From Lactobacillus sp. (GTDB taxonomy: Bacteria > Bacillota > Bacilli > Lactobacillales > Lactobacillaceae), in contig JAKVKU010000001.1 of the NCBI GenBank assembly GCA_022484695.1, positions 124,001-188,000 of the forward strand: DNA of 64,000 nt, in the 5' to 3' direction. Below, one piece after another: positions 18,082 through 25,905 of the stretch. The position numbers and the translations under genes are program-made. The notes beneath the pieces are model-generated. The model ran no database searches. It saw only the letters and a list, made by a program, of their open reading frames with translations, and was not told where the DNA came from. Each line of letters begins with the position of its first letter. Positions within the stretch are counted from its first letter, which is position 1.

Positions 18082-19386
18082 TTACGCCATCATGTAGTCT
18101 GCGGTGTTGATTTCAGCAACGTTCCAATTATTTTGATGTCGGATCACTTTAAGTTTGCTTAGATTGATGTATTTGTATTTGGAACTCATGGCTAAGTAAT
18201 GCCCATCACCTGATTTCACATAACAAGTTGTTTTACCGCTGAACCCGCTAATATTCCCTTTTTGTCCGTTAGGTAATTGCACATAGTCATTGAGATAAAA
18301 TCCGTTTGAAAATTTAGTATTTTTAGCATTGCGTTTACTCGCAATATTAGGTACTTTACGACCCTTACGGGCTGTGGCTTCATGCAGGGAGCGTTTCTTT
18401 TTGCGGAACTGGCGGAACATCACTACAGCCGTAGGTTGTTGTGCGATTTTTTGGATGCCGCTGATGGTCACGGCGTCATTGTAATGGGCTTTTGACAGTT
18501 CTAACTTGGCCCGGTCTAAAGTCGTCTGGGCCCCATACTGAAACTTTGCTTCTGGAAAGGCCATGAACAACCGGCGGCGTAAGATATTCATAAAGGTTGC
18601 GCTCTTTAAAAAACGATGACTTTGAAATTGCTTGGCCTGCAAGGCATAGAGTTTGCCCCCAGCCTGATGATTAGCCTGGGTATGACAAGTAGCACACACC
18701 GTGAGCAGATTGCTCACCTGGTTCGTACCGCCATTGGTCCGGTAGATGATGTGATGGATCTTCAGCTTAGGGTCTTTGTTCTTGCCCTGGCAGATCTGAC
18801 AGGTATAGTTATCCCGATCTAAGACATATTGCTTAGCTGTTTCGTAACCATATTTGTCCCCCTGCTGATAGCCTAAACCGGTGATACCCGGCTGTTTCAT
18901 CTTAGCCATGTCGAACTTACCCACTTCAATGTGCAGTTCTGCTTTTGGTAAGACCGCCTGAAATCGGCGGATCCAGTTGATGTTGTGTTGGACTTTACTG
19001 GCCACCGATGGCGGTAGCCAGCCAACCGGCTTGGCCCTATTCAGGAAACGGGGCGGGCGGTATCTGGTGTTACGATTGCGGCGACCACGCCGATAAATTC
19101 GCCGGGTATCCAGTAATTTATGCACATCTTGGCGCAGGCTGACTTCACCCTGGAATAACGCTTTATCCTGAGATGTAACTGCCAGACCGATGTGATGCTG
19201 ACCGGAGTCAACGCCGATAGCCAGTGGTTGTTTATAACCAGTTGAGCCAAAGAGCAATTGGATGGTAAATGGTTCTTTCTTGATAACTTTGGCCCTACCA
19301 GCCTGTAAGAGTTTACGACATTTTTGTTGTTTGCAGGGCATCAGTGGCTCGCCCTGGCGATTGATGACAAATACGCGATTTTGCAT
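18082..19386 (-). CDS. iscB: IscB RNA-guided nuclease (HNH and split RuvC)
   Basis: The 434-residue protein has the full IscB order: the PLMP domain (EPLMPCKQQKCRKLLQAGRA), RuvC-I with GVDSGQHHIGLAV, an arginine-rich bridge helix (RRIYRRGRRNRNTRYRPPRF), RuvC-II with ELHIEVGKFD, an HNH domain with two CxxC knuckles and LKIHHIIYRTNGG, then RuvC-III with HYNDAVTISG. All expected catalytic residues are present, so both strands could be cut. The family is guided by an omega-RNA and is the group from which Cas9 arose. ATG 19386 is set by AAAGGAGGG just upstream; a longer in-frame reading to 19437 runs into the RNA region. A short C-terminal beta domain follows RuvC-III. Confidence 0.93.
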   Translation of the reverse strand: MQNRVFVINRQGEPLMPCKQQKCRKLLQAGRAKVIKKEPFTIQLLFGSTGYKQPLAIGVDSGQHHIGLAVTSQDKALFQGEVSLRQDVHKLLDTRRIYRRGRRNRNTRYRPPRFLNRAKPVGWLPPSVASKVQHNINWIRRFQAVLPKAELHIEVGKFDMAKMKQPGITGLGYQQGDKYGYETAKQYVLDRDNYTCQICQGKNKDPKLKIHHIIYRTNGGTNQVSNLLTVCATCHTQANHQAGGKLYALQAKQFQSHRFLKSATFMNILRRRLFMAFPEAKFQYGAQTTLDRAKLELSKAHYNDAVTISGIQKIAQQPTAVVMFRQFRKKKRSLHEATARKGRKVPNIASKRNAKNTKFSNGFYLNDYVQLPNGQKGNISGFSGKTTCYVKSGDGHYLAMSSKYKYINLSKLKVIRHQNNWNVAEINTADYMMA

Positions 19387-19745
19387 GGTGCCCTCCTTTG
19401 ATGAAATTTGATCGTCAGGTAAAGCAGACCTGACCACGGCGTCAAGTTCATCAGACTTGAGTTCGTGAGGTTACCCTTCGACAATGTTATCAAGGCTTAA
19501 CCAATGACTAGCATTGATTTTCTCACGGGTTGACGGTCCCATTGACCTTAGGACTGTTTACAGTGCCCGCACAGAGCCGGAAACTAGGGTATCATTCCCG
19601 GGTGTGATTACCAAGATAACGTAGTGTTCAAAAAACACTGAGTCTAGACAACCAGACTTGAAGTAAGCACTTCAAGCCCCTTAATTCAGTGAGGGGTCAC
19701 GGTTGACACACCGCCTCAACTTCACTTGAAAATTCCTCCATACGT
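19387..19745 (-). ncRNA. Presumed omega-RNA of IscB
   Basis: IscB guide RNAs are transcribed from directly upstream of the gene, with the guide at the 5' end reaching past the element end. This 350-base non-coding stretch is full of hairpins when read on the minus strand: CCCCT/AGGGG around 19677-19696, CTTGAAGT/ACTTCAAG at about 19657-19676, AGTGTT/AACACT at about 19623-19640, and CGGT/ACCG around 19700-19715. It runs into the iscB ribosome site. The guide should lie around 19710-19760. Presence is inferred from family knowledge and visible structure; the ends are not determined. Confidence 0.7.
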
Positions 19746-19917
19746 CCTTGCGGTTCGAGATAAATCACATTACAAACCCGCAACAAAATATTATCATTTT
19801 TAAATTTAACCATATTGATCACTCTTTAATCACCACCTTACCGTGCTATATTTACATACGCAAAGTAATTTTGATGTTGTGTGATTTAGAAATTAAAAAT
19901 TCGGCAATGCTAAAAAT

Positions 19918-20115
19918 GACGTTGATCCCATTAGAGTATCCTTCATTTTCATATCAGGTATACCTTTATATAACGGTAACGGTACACAAGCTAGGACAAT
20001 TGACCAATCCATCTATTACAAAGTATATGGTGTAAAAACAATCAACGGAGAAACTTACGTTAATCTGGGAGACAACAATCAATGGGCTAAATTTAAAGAT
20101 GGCAAAATGAACTGA
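19918..20115 (+). pseudogene. Remnant of a family A SLAP-like gene
   Basis: Read in the frame of 19918, the sequence gives the C-terminal module of family A: SGIPLYNGNGTQ, IYYKVYGVKTINGETYVNLG, DNNQWAKFKDGKMN, then TGA at 20113-20115. It is close to copies 1 and 2 (for example YYKVFGVKTINGQTYVNLG). The frame is lost upstream, where an in-frame stop lies at 19894-19896 and traces of earlier module sequence appear in another frame. It lies immediately beside the IscB element, so the N-terminal two thirds have been deleted or scrambled. Confidence 0.85.
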
Positions 20116-20169
20116 ATAAAAACCAGATTAAGTGGTCTGGATAAGAATCCTTAACTTTCAAAACGTTAA

Positions 20170-20209
20170 TAGAAGAGACCACGGGAAAAATTTTCCGTGG
20201 TCTCTTCTA
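20170..20209. repeat. 40-bp near-perfect palindrome
   Basis: TAGAAGAGACCACGG (20170-20184) pairs perfectly with 20195-20209 and the centre is also nearly self-complementary. There is no T-tract after it, so it is not a typical terminator, though it follows the pseudogene. Nothing else is seen in 20116-20324. Confidence 0.7.
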
Positions 20210-20324
20210 CATCTATCTGACAGTTGACTTATGACATGGCTTTGATTTAAACAAACTCTGTAATAAGCTCGACAAATACCAAAGAAGGCTTATCTCTTTG
20301 ATTCGTTAGATCAAGAAATTCATC

Positions 20325-20870
20325 TCAATTTTTTCCCCATAGAGAATCACTGCCCCTTAATAAAATGGCAGTTCCGTCCGGATAAATTACATATTGGTGC
20401 TGGGAGGTTCCACTGTTAGGGCCCATCTCTTTGACCCACCAATAATCTGCACCCCAGTACTGATTAGCAACATGATCAGTTACCCAAAAGGTATCCGGGT
20501 TTTGACTATCACCATACTTAGCAATGACATTCAAGATAGCATCGGATTTATTGTCAACATGAACGATAGCTTGGTTAGCTTGAATCCACTGATCACCACC
20601 AGCCCAGTAATAAAAACCATCTTTGCGTTTGGTATAACCATAGATCTGCCACTGAGTATCTTTGGGCAATATCCGATCGAATTGTTTGTTACTGTCATTA
20701 TTGATAAAAAGATTTGCGCCCCAAGTGTCATTGATAGTGGCCACAGAATCATAATCATAGAATTGGTCAACGTTTTTGTACGCCTCAGCTTTTGCAATCT
20801 GACTTGGGACAAATAGGCCGATCAGTAAGAGCCCAGACAACAATAATATGGTAATTTTTCTATGTCTCAT
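20325..20870 (-). CDS. Secreted SLAP-like protein, family B, copy 2
   Basis: The 181-residue exported protein has a signal peptide ending near IAKAEA. The mature N-terminal half (DSVATINDTWGANLFINND, DTQWQIYGYTKRKDGFYYW, GGDQWIQANQAIV) is nearly identical to the next gene, while the C-terminal 50 residues (YWWVKEMGPNSG, YVIYPDGTAI) differ more. GGGGGAGG lies seven bases before ATG 20870. No enzyme signature is visible. The role is unknown; a secreted or wall-bound binding protein is inferred from the SLAP-like module. Confidence 0.8.
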   Translation of the reverse strand: MRHRKITILLLSGLLLIGLFVPSQIAKAEAYKNVDQFYDYDSVATINDTWGANLFINNDSNKQFDRILPKDTQWQIYGYTKRKDGFYYWAGGDQWIQANQAIVHVDNKSDAILNVIAKYGDSQNPDTFWVTDHVANQYWGADYWWVKEMGPNSGTSQHQYVIYPDGTAILLRGSDSLWGKN

Positions 20871-20903
20871 AAACTGTCCTCCCCCGATAAGAATAGATAC
20901 ATT

Positions 20904-20924
20904 GTAGTCTCAATTTAAGACTAC
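20904..20924 (-). promoter_or_regulatory. Inverted repeat upstream of family B copy 2
   Basis: GTAGTCT-N7-AGACTAC, 34 bases upstream of the start codon, with a TACAAT -10-like box overlapping its promoter-proximal end on the minus strand. The same 21-bp sequence stands at the same distance before copy 3, so it is a candidate operator. Confidence 0.6.
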
Positions 20925-21001
20925 CAGTTTCACGATGAGTGATTTCTAATATCACTTATAAACTTGTTTAACAGTCTTCATGAGCCGCTTGCAGGTCAAA
21001 G

Positions 21002-21538
21002 TCACATGGGATTATCGCTATTATTGAGTCGATAAGAAGAACCATCAGGATAAACTACGTATTGATATTTGTATGACACACCAATGATTGTCATTTCTTT
21101 AACTCGCCAGTAGTCAGTCCCCCAGTACCCATTGGAAACCTGATCTGATAGCCACCACGTGTCAGGATCATTACTATCTCCATACTTAGCAATGACATTC
21201 AAGATAGCATCGGATTTATTGTCAACATGAACAATAGCTTGGTTCGCCTGAATCCACTGATTACCGCCGGCCCAGTAATAAAAGCCATCTTTTCGCTTAG
21301 TATAACCATAGATCTGCCACTGAGTATCTTTGGGCAATATCCGATCAAATTGTTTGTTACTGTCATTGTTGATAAAAAGATTGGCACCCCAAGTACCGTT
21401 AATCGTAGCTACAGAATCATAATCGTAAAACTGATCAATTTTTTTGTACGGCTCGGCTTTGGCTGTTTGTGTTGGAATAAAGATACCGATTGCTAAGGAC
21501 AGTAACAAGATTAAGGTGATAGTTTTTCTATATTCCAT
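21002..21538 (-). CDS. Secreted SLAP-like protein, family B, copy 3
   Basis: A 178-residue tandem paralogue of the preceding gene. The signal peptide (MEYRKTITLILLLSLAIGIF, cleavage near TAKAEP) is followed by DSVATINGTWGANLFINND, DTQWQIYGYTKRKDGFYYW and GGNQWIQANQAIV. The C-terminal part has YWRVKEMTIIGVSY and YVVYPDGSSYRL. ATG 21538 is chosen from the GGAGGGG ribosome site about nine bases upstream; longer in-frame readings extend past the promoter-like repeat. Function unknown. Confidence 0.8.
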   Translation of the reverse strand: MEYRKTITLILLLSLAIGIFIPTQTAKAEPYKKIDQFYDYDSVATINGTWGANLFINNDSNKQFDRILPKDTQWQIYGYTKRKDGFYYWAGGNQWIQANQAIVHVDNKSDAILNVIAKYGDSNDPDTWWLSDQVSNGYWGTDYWRVKEMTIIGVSYKYQYVVYPDGSSYRLNNSDNPM

Positions 21539-21570
21539 AAACAGTCCCCTCCAAATGGAATACATAGATT

Positions 21571-21591
21571 GTAGTCTCAATTTAAGACTAC
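21571..21591 (-). promoter_or_regulatory. Inverted repeat upstream of family B copy 3
   Basis: The same GTAGTCT-N7-AGACTAC dyad as at 20904-20924, 33 bases before ATG 21538, with the same TACAAT box. Confidence 0.6.
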
Positions 21592-21679
21592 TAGTTTTAC
21601 GATAGATGGTAAAATTCTTGGGTGTTCTCAGGCGTTGGATTATTCTGATACTCCCCCCTTTGTGCACAGTAATGTGTTT

Positions 21680-22456
21680 CTAATCTGGATAATAAGCACC
21701 ATCAGAAGCCGCTACCCATTGATAGAAATCGCCAACCTGAAGAGATTGTTTACCGTTTATATAACTGACATTGAAGACTTTATAAGCCCCAGGGTCTGTT
21801 ATCGTACCAGTATATTTCCCAACAGAATCAAAAACACTCGTTCCGGCATTAACGACAATAACACCGCTAGCGGGCTTCGTTAACGAAATATCACTAACCT
21901 TGACCCATTGACTGTTGCCAAGATTATAAGTAAAAGCACCATAATAATTGTCGTTGGCTACTTGTGTTGCCGTCCATTCGTCATAACTGGTACTTAATTT
22001 GCCGACTGGCTTTGTTGCTTGCATGTCACTGTAGACAGTGACATCTTTAAAGCCTGAAAATACCACGGACCCTTGAGGCATATCAGCAACTGCAAGATTG
22101 CTGCCATACGCAGGTGTGACATCGGCGGCTTTAACCCATTGGTTGGAACCTAGATCATAGGCCACTACTTTGCCACTTGTGCCAGCCGCCGTTCGCGTTA
22201 TTTTCCAGGTACTATACGGTGTCGTTAAATTAACACCTGATGGCTTTGTCGTCGCCGCATCCGTATACACAGGAACCGGCTCATTGTTGGTATGTACAGC
22301 AGCCCATTCTTTTTGTGTCGTTATCGTTAGGCTTGAAGCCGTTGCATCTGTTCCTGCTGCGAAAACAGATGTCTTCGGTGAAGTAATACCAGTTGTTAAT
22401 GCAAATCCAAAAACAACTAATAATCCTGCTAATAGCTTAATACGTTTTTTCATCAT
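21680..22456 (-). CDS. Secreted SLAP-like protein, family A, copy 4
   Basis: The 258-residue product has a signal peptide (MMKKRIKLLAGLLVVFGFAL, cleavage near VFAAG) and three modules: PVPVYTDAATTKPSG, DVTVYSDMQATKPVG and TSVFDSVGKYTG, with YDLGSNQWVK, YNLGNSQWVK and LQVGDFYQWV. It is the most divergent family A member. The two ATG codons at 22456 and 22453 are both possible; a weak AGGCAGG ribosome site lies upstream. No catalytic motif is visible. Confidence 0.8.
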   Translation of the reverse strand: MMKKRIKLLAGLLVVFGFALTTGITSPKTSVFAAGTDATASSLTITTQKEWAAVHTNNEPVPVYTDAATTKPSGVNLTTPYSTWKITRTAAGTSGKVVAYDLGSNQWVKAADVTPAYGSNLAVADMPQGSVVFSGFKDVTVYSDMQATKPVGKLSTSYDEWTATQVANDNYYGAFTYNLGNSQWVKVSDISLTKPASGVIVVNAGTSVFDSVGKYTGTITDPGAYKVFNVSYINGKQSLQVGDFYQWVAASDGAYYPD

Positions 22457-22564
22457 TTTAATACCTGCCTTCGTGATAAATATTGTTACATAGACAAGTA
22501 TACATCTTGAAGGGTCAGTAAAAAAATATTATTATGGATGAATTATTTAGGTTAATATAATAAC

Positions 22565-23272
22565 TTATAAGCCATTAATCAAACCTTGAACCAGTTCCTT
22601 GTACCTTAGAACCGGCTCAGTATACGCATCCACAATAATGTAATCCTTGTTTTCAGTACCTAAGACTTTCGTCGCCATCTTTTTAGCGAGGCGTTTAATT
22701 TCTGCGCCAGCCCGTACCTTGTCCGCTACTCTAGGGTCATAGTCCGTGGCAATAAAGGCCGCCACTTTAACTTCATGGTCATTGCTGGTGGCTATTTCCT
22801 TGAGTTGCTTTCCCAATTTAGGCACGACGGTTAAACTTCGAAAATCCATAGCAACTGGCAGAATCAAATGATCACTTGCTCTAATGCCTAGATCAGCAAC
22901 TCCAGCCGGTTGATGGGCAATGTCCATGATTATGTAATTAAAATCGCATGCAACCTCTTTTAAAAATTGCCTGAACAAAGTTGAACTGATGCCATTAGCC
23001 AAAGAAGCCTTCGTTCCCGCCGGTACAAGACTGATATTGTGGTATTGCGTCCGACGAATAACTAATTTCTTAGTATACAAGGCACTATCAATTGGATCTT
23101 TCAGCGTAATAATTGAATCAAACTCTAAAGTCAAATTCGCCTTGGGATTTAAATCAATTAACAGTATGCGACTTTGGTTTAAATCGCCTAAAACGCGTGC
23201 CAGTTTCGCAATGGAGAAAATTCTATTAGCGTCGTCACTTGTATTGTAGAATGAAATGATTTGGGGTTCCAT
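22565..23272 (-). CDS. ParA/MinD-like ATPase homologue with degenerate P-loop
   Basis: The 235-residue protein follows the ParA fold: LLIDLNPKANLTLEF matches the Walker A-prime segment LIDxDPQxNLT, and YIIMDIAHQPAG matches the switch/Walker B segment. The place where KGGVGKTT should stand near the N-terminus instead reads SFYNTSDDANRI, so the nucleotide-binding lysines are missing. No ParB partner is present. ATG 23272 follows AAAGGA; an in-frame start at 23332 lies before it. It lies 63 bases after an MFS gene on the same strand, suggesting an operon. It may bind nucleotide weakly or serve as a scaffold. Confidence 0.7.
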   Translation of the reverse strand: MEPQIISFYNTSDDANRIFSIAKLARVLGDLNQSRILLIDLNPKANLTLEFDSIITLKDPIDSALYTKKLVIRRTQYHNISLVPAGTKASLANGISSTLFRQFLKEVACDFNYIIMDIAHQPAGVADLGIRASDHLILPVAMDFRSLTVVPKLGKQLKEIATSNDHEVKVAAFIATDYDPRVADKVRAGAEIKRLAKKMATKVLGTENKDYIIVDAYTEPVLRYKELVQGLINGL

Positions 23273-23335
23273 GGAAGGGTTCCTTTCGAGTTTAAGTCCT
23301 AAATAATTTATTATAACGGTAATAGTTGCCATTAC

Positions 23336-24502
23336 CTATCCTACCGACTGCTCTTTTTTAAGTTTAACCAAAATCACCCAATACAAGGCATTTATGACAA
23401 AAAGGCATAATCCAATCAGATTGAATAGAACTGGTAAGCGTAACCGACTCAAAAGTAGGGTGAACGCGCCGGTCAATAGGATTCTGATGATGGTATTGGT
23501 CACAGAAATGATGGATTGATAATAGGCACTGGTTTGGAGATTTTCGATGGAATTGATGACTGAAACATTGTAATTGACGTTTTGCAGACCGTAAATGATT
23601 TGCTGAATCACAATGCTAAATAATACCAAAACCATGCTATGCCGATAAACGCCCACAAAGGTGAGGGGCAATAATAAGGTGATCAAAGCTTGGGTAAGCA
23701 AGGGGTGCGTTGCTTTTTCAAAGACCTTAACGCCCAATATACCCAATATAGAAAAGGTCGCAAAAATGGCGCCGAATAGTTTGGTGGGAATACCCAGATT
23801 TTTGAAAAACACTGCATAGTAATCAAAGTTACTGATCAGTAGCGAGGTATTGATGGCATAAATCACCAATAAGTAGACGACTTGCTTCTCGCCAAGCAAT
23901 TGTTTGATGACTTGAAGGGTTATTTTCTTGACAGTTTGGTCCTGGGCTAGGGGCGTTGGGACTTCCTTGGGCAAGCGAGCCAAGGCGATGATGGCTGCAA
24001 CGTAAAAAAGCAGCGTGATAATAAATGGAACGTAAATATTCACCGCATATAGCACCGAGCTCACCAAGGTGAGACCTAACGCCACGAGATTAGACCACTT
24101 GGCATAGGCGATGATGATTTGATCGTAGTTGAAATGATAAGTCGCTGCCAATTTCAAAAAATAGGTATGGCCACTGCCGGTATCAAAAGCAGCAGCTATG
24201 CCAGCCATTAGATTGGCTAGGATAAATCCGATAAAATTAGGACTGAACAAATTGAGCAGTAGCGCCAGAATCATCAGGTATTTAGAAGCCACATAAGTCA
24301 GTTTATTGCCGTATTTACCAGCCAAGTAGCCTGAAGGTATCTCCATGACAAAAGCAGCCAAGATCATAAAGGTCTTGTATAAAGAAATGGCTGATAGGGA
24401 ATTAAAAAAGTGCAGATAAAAGAGCACCTTGATGGGTACAATCAAATTCTGCGTTGAGATCAACTGGATAAATAATAGTCGGCGGCGCTTGCTTTGATCC
24501 AT
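23336..24502 (-). CDS. MFS transporter
   Basis: A 388-residue membrane protein with about twelve hydrophobic spans. The loop 2-3 signature reads MEIPSGYLAGKYGNKLTYVA. It resembles the second MFS protein at 26594-27817 (which has SEYPSGLLADTFSRKKIFL), so both belong to one small-solute exporter group. ATG 24502 is used. The degenerate ParA-like gene follows in the same direction. Substrate unknown. Confidence 0.8.
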   Translation of the reverse strand: MDQSKRRRLLFIQLISTQNLIVPIKVLFYLHFFNSLSAISLYKTFMILAAFVMEIPSGYLAGKYGNKLTYVASKYLMILALLLNLFSPNFIGFILANLMAGIAAAFDTGSGHTYFLKLAATYHFNYDQIIIAYAKWSNLVALGLTLVSSVLYAVNIYVPFIITLLFYVAAIIALARLPKEVPTPLAQDQTVKKITLQVIKQLLGEKQVVYLLVIYAINTSLLISNFDYYAVFFKNLGIPTKLFGAIFATFSILGILGVKVFEKATHPLLTQALITLLLPLTFVGVYRHSMVLVLFSIVIQQIIYGLQNVNYNVSVINSIENLQTSAYYQSIISVTNTIIRILLTGAFTLLLSRLRLPVLFNLIGLCLFVINALYWVILVKLKKEQSVG

Positions 24503-24643
24503 ATGCCTACCTGCCCTGTCGCTTATAATACTGAAATTATCTTCTCTAAGGATAGCACACTATTTGAGAACGCTATCATTTTTTTAAGAATTATTCCCCA
24601 ATTTTTTCTTAAAACTCCCAATTCAGACCAGTATTAGATAACA

Positions 24644-24690
24644 AAAGAAGCTTGGCAAGACCAAAACATTCGTCTTTTCCAAGCTTCTTT
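24644..24690 (-). terminator. Terminator of ndh
   Basis: AAAGAAGCTTGG at 24644-24655 pairs with CCAAGCTTCTTT at 24679-24690, followed by a short T-rich run on the minus strand. Confidence 0.7.
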
Positions 24691-24711
24691 AGCATATATG
24701 TTGCACTTATT

Positions 24712-25905
24712 TTATAACGGGAAACGGCCTTTTTTAAGCATGGTGCTGAAGTTGGCGTCGTCTAATAAGGACTTGTCCACAACGGCTTTCTTCAAAATCT
24801 TGGCCATGAAGCCTCGGTACTTCCGTTGTTTGCCACCCACTTGGGCGATACCGTCCTTGCCCCCTAAAGAGGCCACGGTACCCACGGCTTCATAAGTAAA
24901 TGGTGTCAATGCTTGTCCACTGATGGCTGCGGCGATGTTCTTGCCGGCCACATCCCCTTGTTTCGTGGAAATTTGGGCAGTGGTTGGATAAGGCCGCTCA
25001 GTACTTGGGTCCATCACCGCGGAATTATCCCCGGCTAAGAAGACTTCTGGATGGTCTGCTAAGTTCAAGTTTTCCGTCACCATGACCCGATCCCGGCGTT
25101 GTTCAAAGCCAGAGTCGCTGATGACCTTACTGCCAGAAACCCCCACGGTCCAAATGATGGTATTGCCATAAATCCGTTTCTCACTGTCCCCATCGGCATA
25201 AACCACCGCATTGGGTTCAATCTTCGTGATCTTGGTACCGGTCATCATATCAATGCCGTTGTCTTCAAGATAATTCATGGCATATTCCGCCAAGGATTCG
25301 TCAAACATTGGCAAAATCCGGGTGGCCATTTCCATGGAGACCACTTTGATATCTGGGGTATTGTATTTCTTTTGCAGCGCGGGCACCGTATGGGTCAATT
25401 CGCCCAACAGCTCGATGCCGGTAAAACCTGCGCCAGCCACGATGATGGTCAAATCTTTGCGGTCTTTGGACTTGGCAAAGTTGGCCACATGGGCTTCGAT
25501 GGTTTCATAGATATTTTGCGCCGTGGCCACATCTTCTAGGGGCAAAGCATTTTCAGCCGCACCGGGTAAGCCAAAGTCTTCAGAGCGGAAGCCCAAAGCA
25601 ATCAGCACATAATCATACGGCATGGTGTCATGATCTGTGAAGTCCACCGTTTTATCTTCAACGTTGACCTTGCTGACCTCAGCCTGTACAAAATTGATTG
25701 ATTTCGGTAAAACGTCGCGAATGTTAAATGTGATTTTGTCCACAGGCACAGTACCTGCCGCAATCTCATGTAATTGGGTCTTTTCTTGATGCACCACGTT
25801 CTTATCGATCAATGTCACATTGGTACCAGCGGGGGCATATTTCGCTAACATTTTAGCCGCCCGAATGCCGGCATAGCCCGCACCTAAAATTAAGACGTCA
25901 GTCAT
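24712..25905 (-). CDS. ndh: Type II NADH dehydrogenase (NADH:quinone oxidoreductase)
   Basis: A single-subunit FAD enzyme that passes electrons from NADH to menaquinone at the membrane without pumping protons. The 397-residue protein has two Rossmann dinucleotide motifs: ILGAGYAGIRAAK at the N-terminus (FAD) and VAGAGFTGIELLGEL near residue 160 (NADH). FLAGDNSAVMDP closes the FAD site, and the C-terminal KILKKAVVDKSLLD helix is probably the membrane-binding part. It sits alone between a terminator and a long intergenic region. Lactobacilli use it for aerobic or quinone-dependent NAD regeneration. Confidence 0.92.
   Translation of the reverse strand: MTDVLILGAGYAGIRAAKMLAKYAPAGTNVTLIDKNVVHQEKTQLHEIAAGTVPVDKITFNIRDVLPKSINFVQAEVSKVNVEDKTVDFTDHDTMPYDYVLIALGFRSEDFGLPGAAENALPLEDVATAQNIYETIEAHVANFAKSKDRKDLTIIVAGAGFTGIELLGELTHTVPALQKKYNTPDIKVVSMEMATRILPMFDESLAEYAMNYLEDNGIDMMTGTKITKIEPNAVVYADGDSEKRIYGNTIIWTVGVSGSKVISDSGFEQRRDRVMVTENLNLADHPEVFLAGDNSAVMDPSTERPYPTTAQISTKQGDVAGKNIAAAISGQALTPFTYEAVGTVASLGGKDGIAQVGGKQRKYRGFMAKILKKAVVDKSLLDDANFSTMLKKGRFPL

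Larger units (their letters stand above)
18000..19745 (-). mobile_element. Solo IscB element of the IS200/IS605 superfamily (ends approximate)
   Basis: It is an IscB gene with structured flanking sequence and no TnpA transposase nearby. Near the right end is a hairpin at 18031-18051 (CCCCTTGACT / AGTCAGGGG). Near the left end is a similar hairpin at 19677-19696 (GCCCCTTAATTCAGTGAGGGG region). Such subterminal hairpins are the TnpA recognition sites in this superfamily. Exact boundaries cannot be fixed without an empty site; the limits given are estimates. Mobilisation would need TnpA in trans. Confidence 0.65.

Noticed and set aside
17842-18162. 106-residue open frame on the plus strand
   Set aside because: It runs through a terminator-like hairpin and the end of the IscB element into antisense iscB, and shows no domain.
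18082-19386. Reading this gene as Cas9 or TnpB
   Set aside because: The PLMP start, small size and HNH between RuvC-II and RuvC-III with no REC lobe fit IscB; TnpB has no HNH, and no CRISPR array is near.
19748-20035. 95-residue open frame over the SLAP remnant
   Set aside because: It is in the wrong frame; the recognisable SLAP-like sequence is in another frame that ends at 20115.
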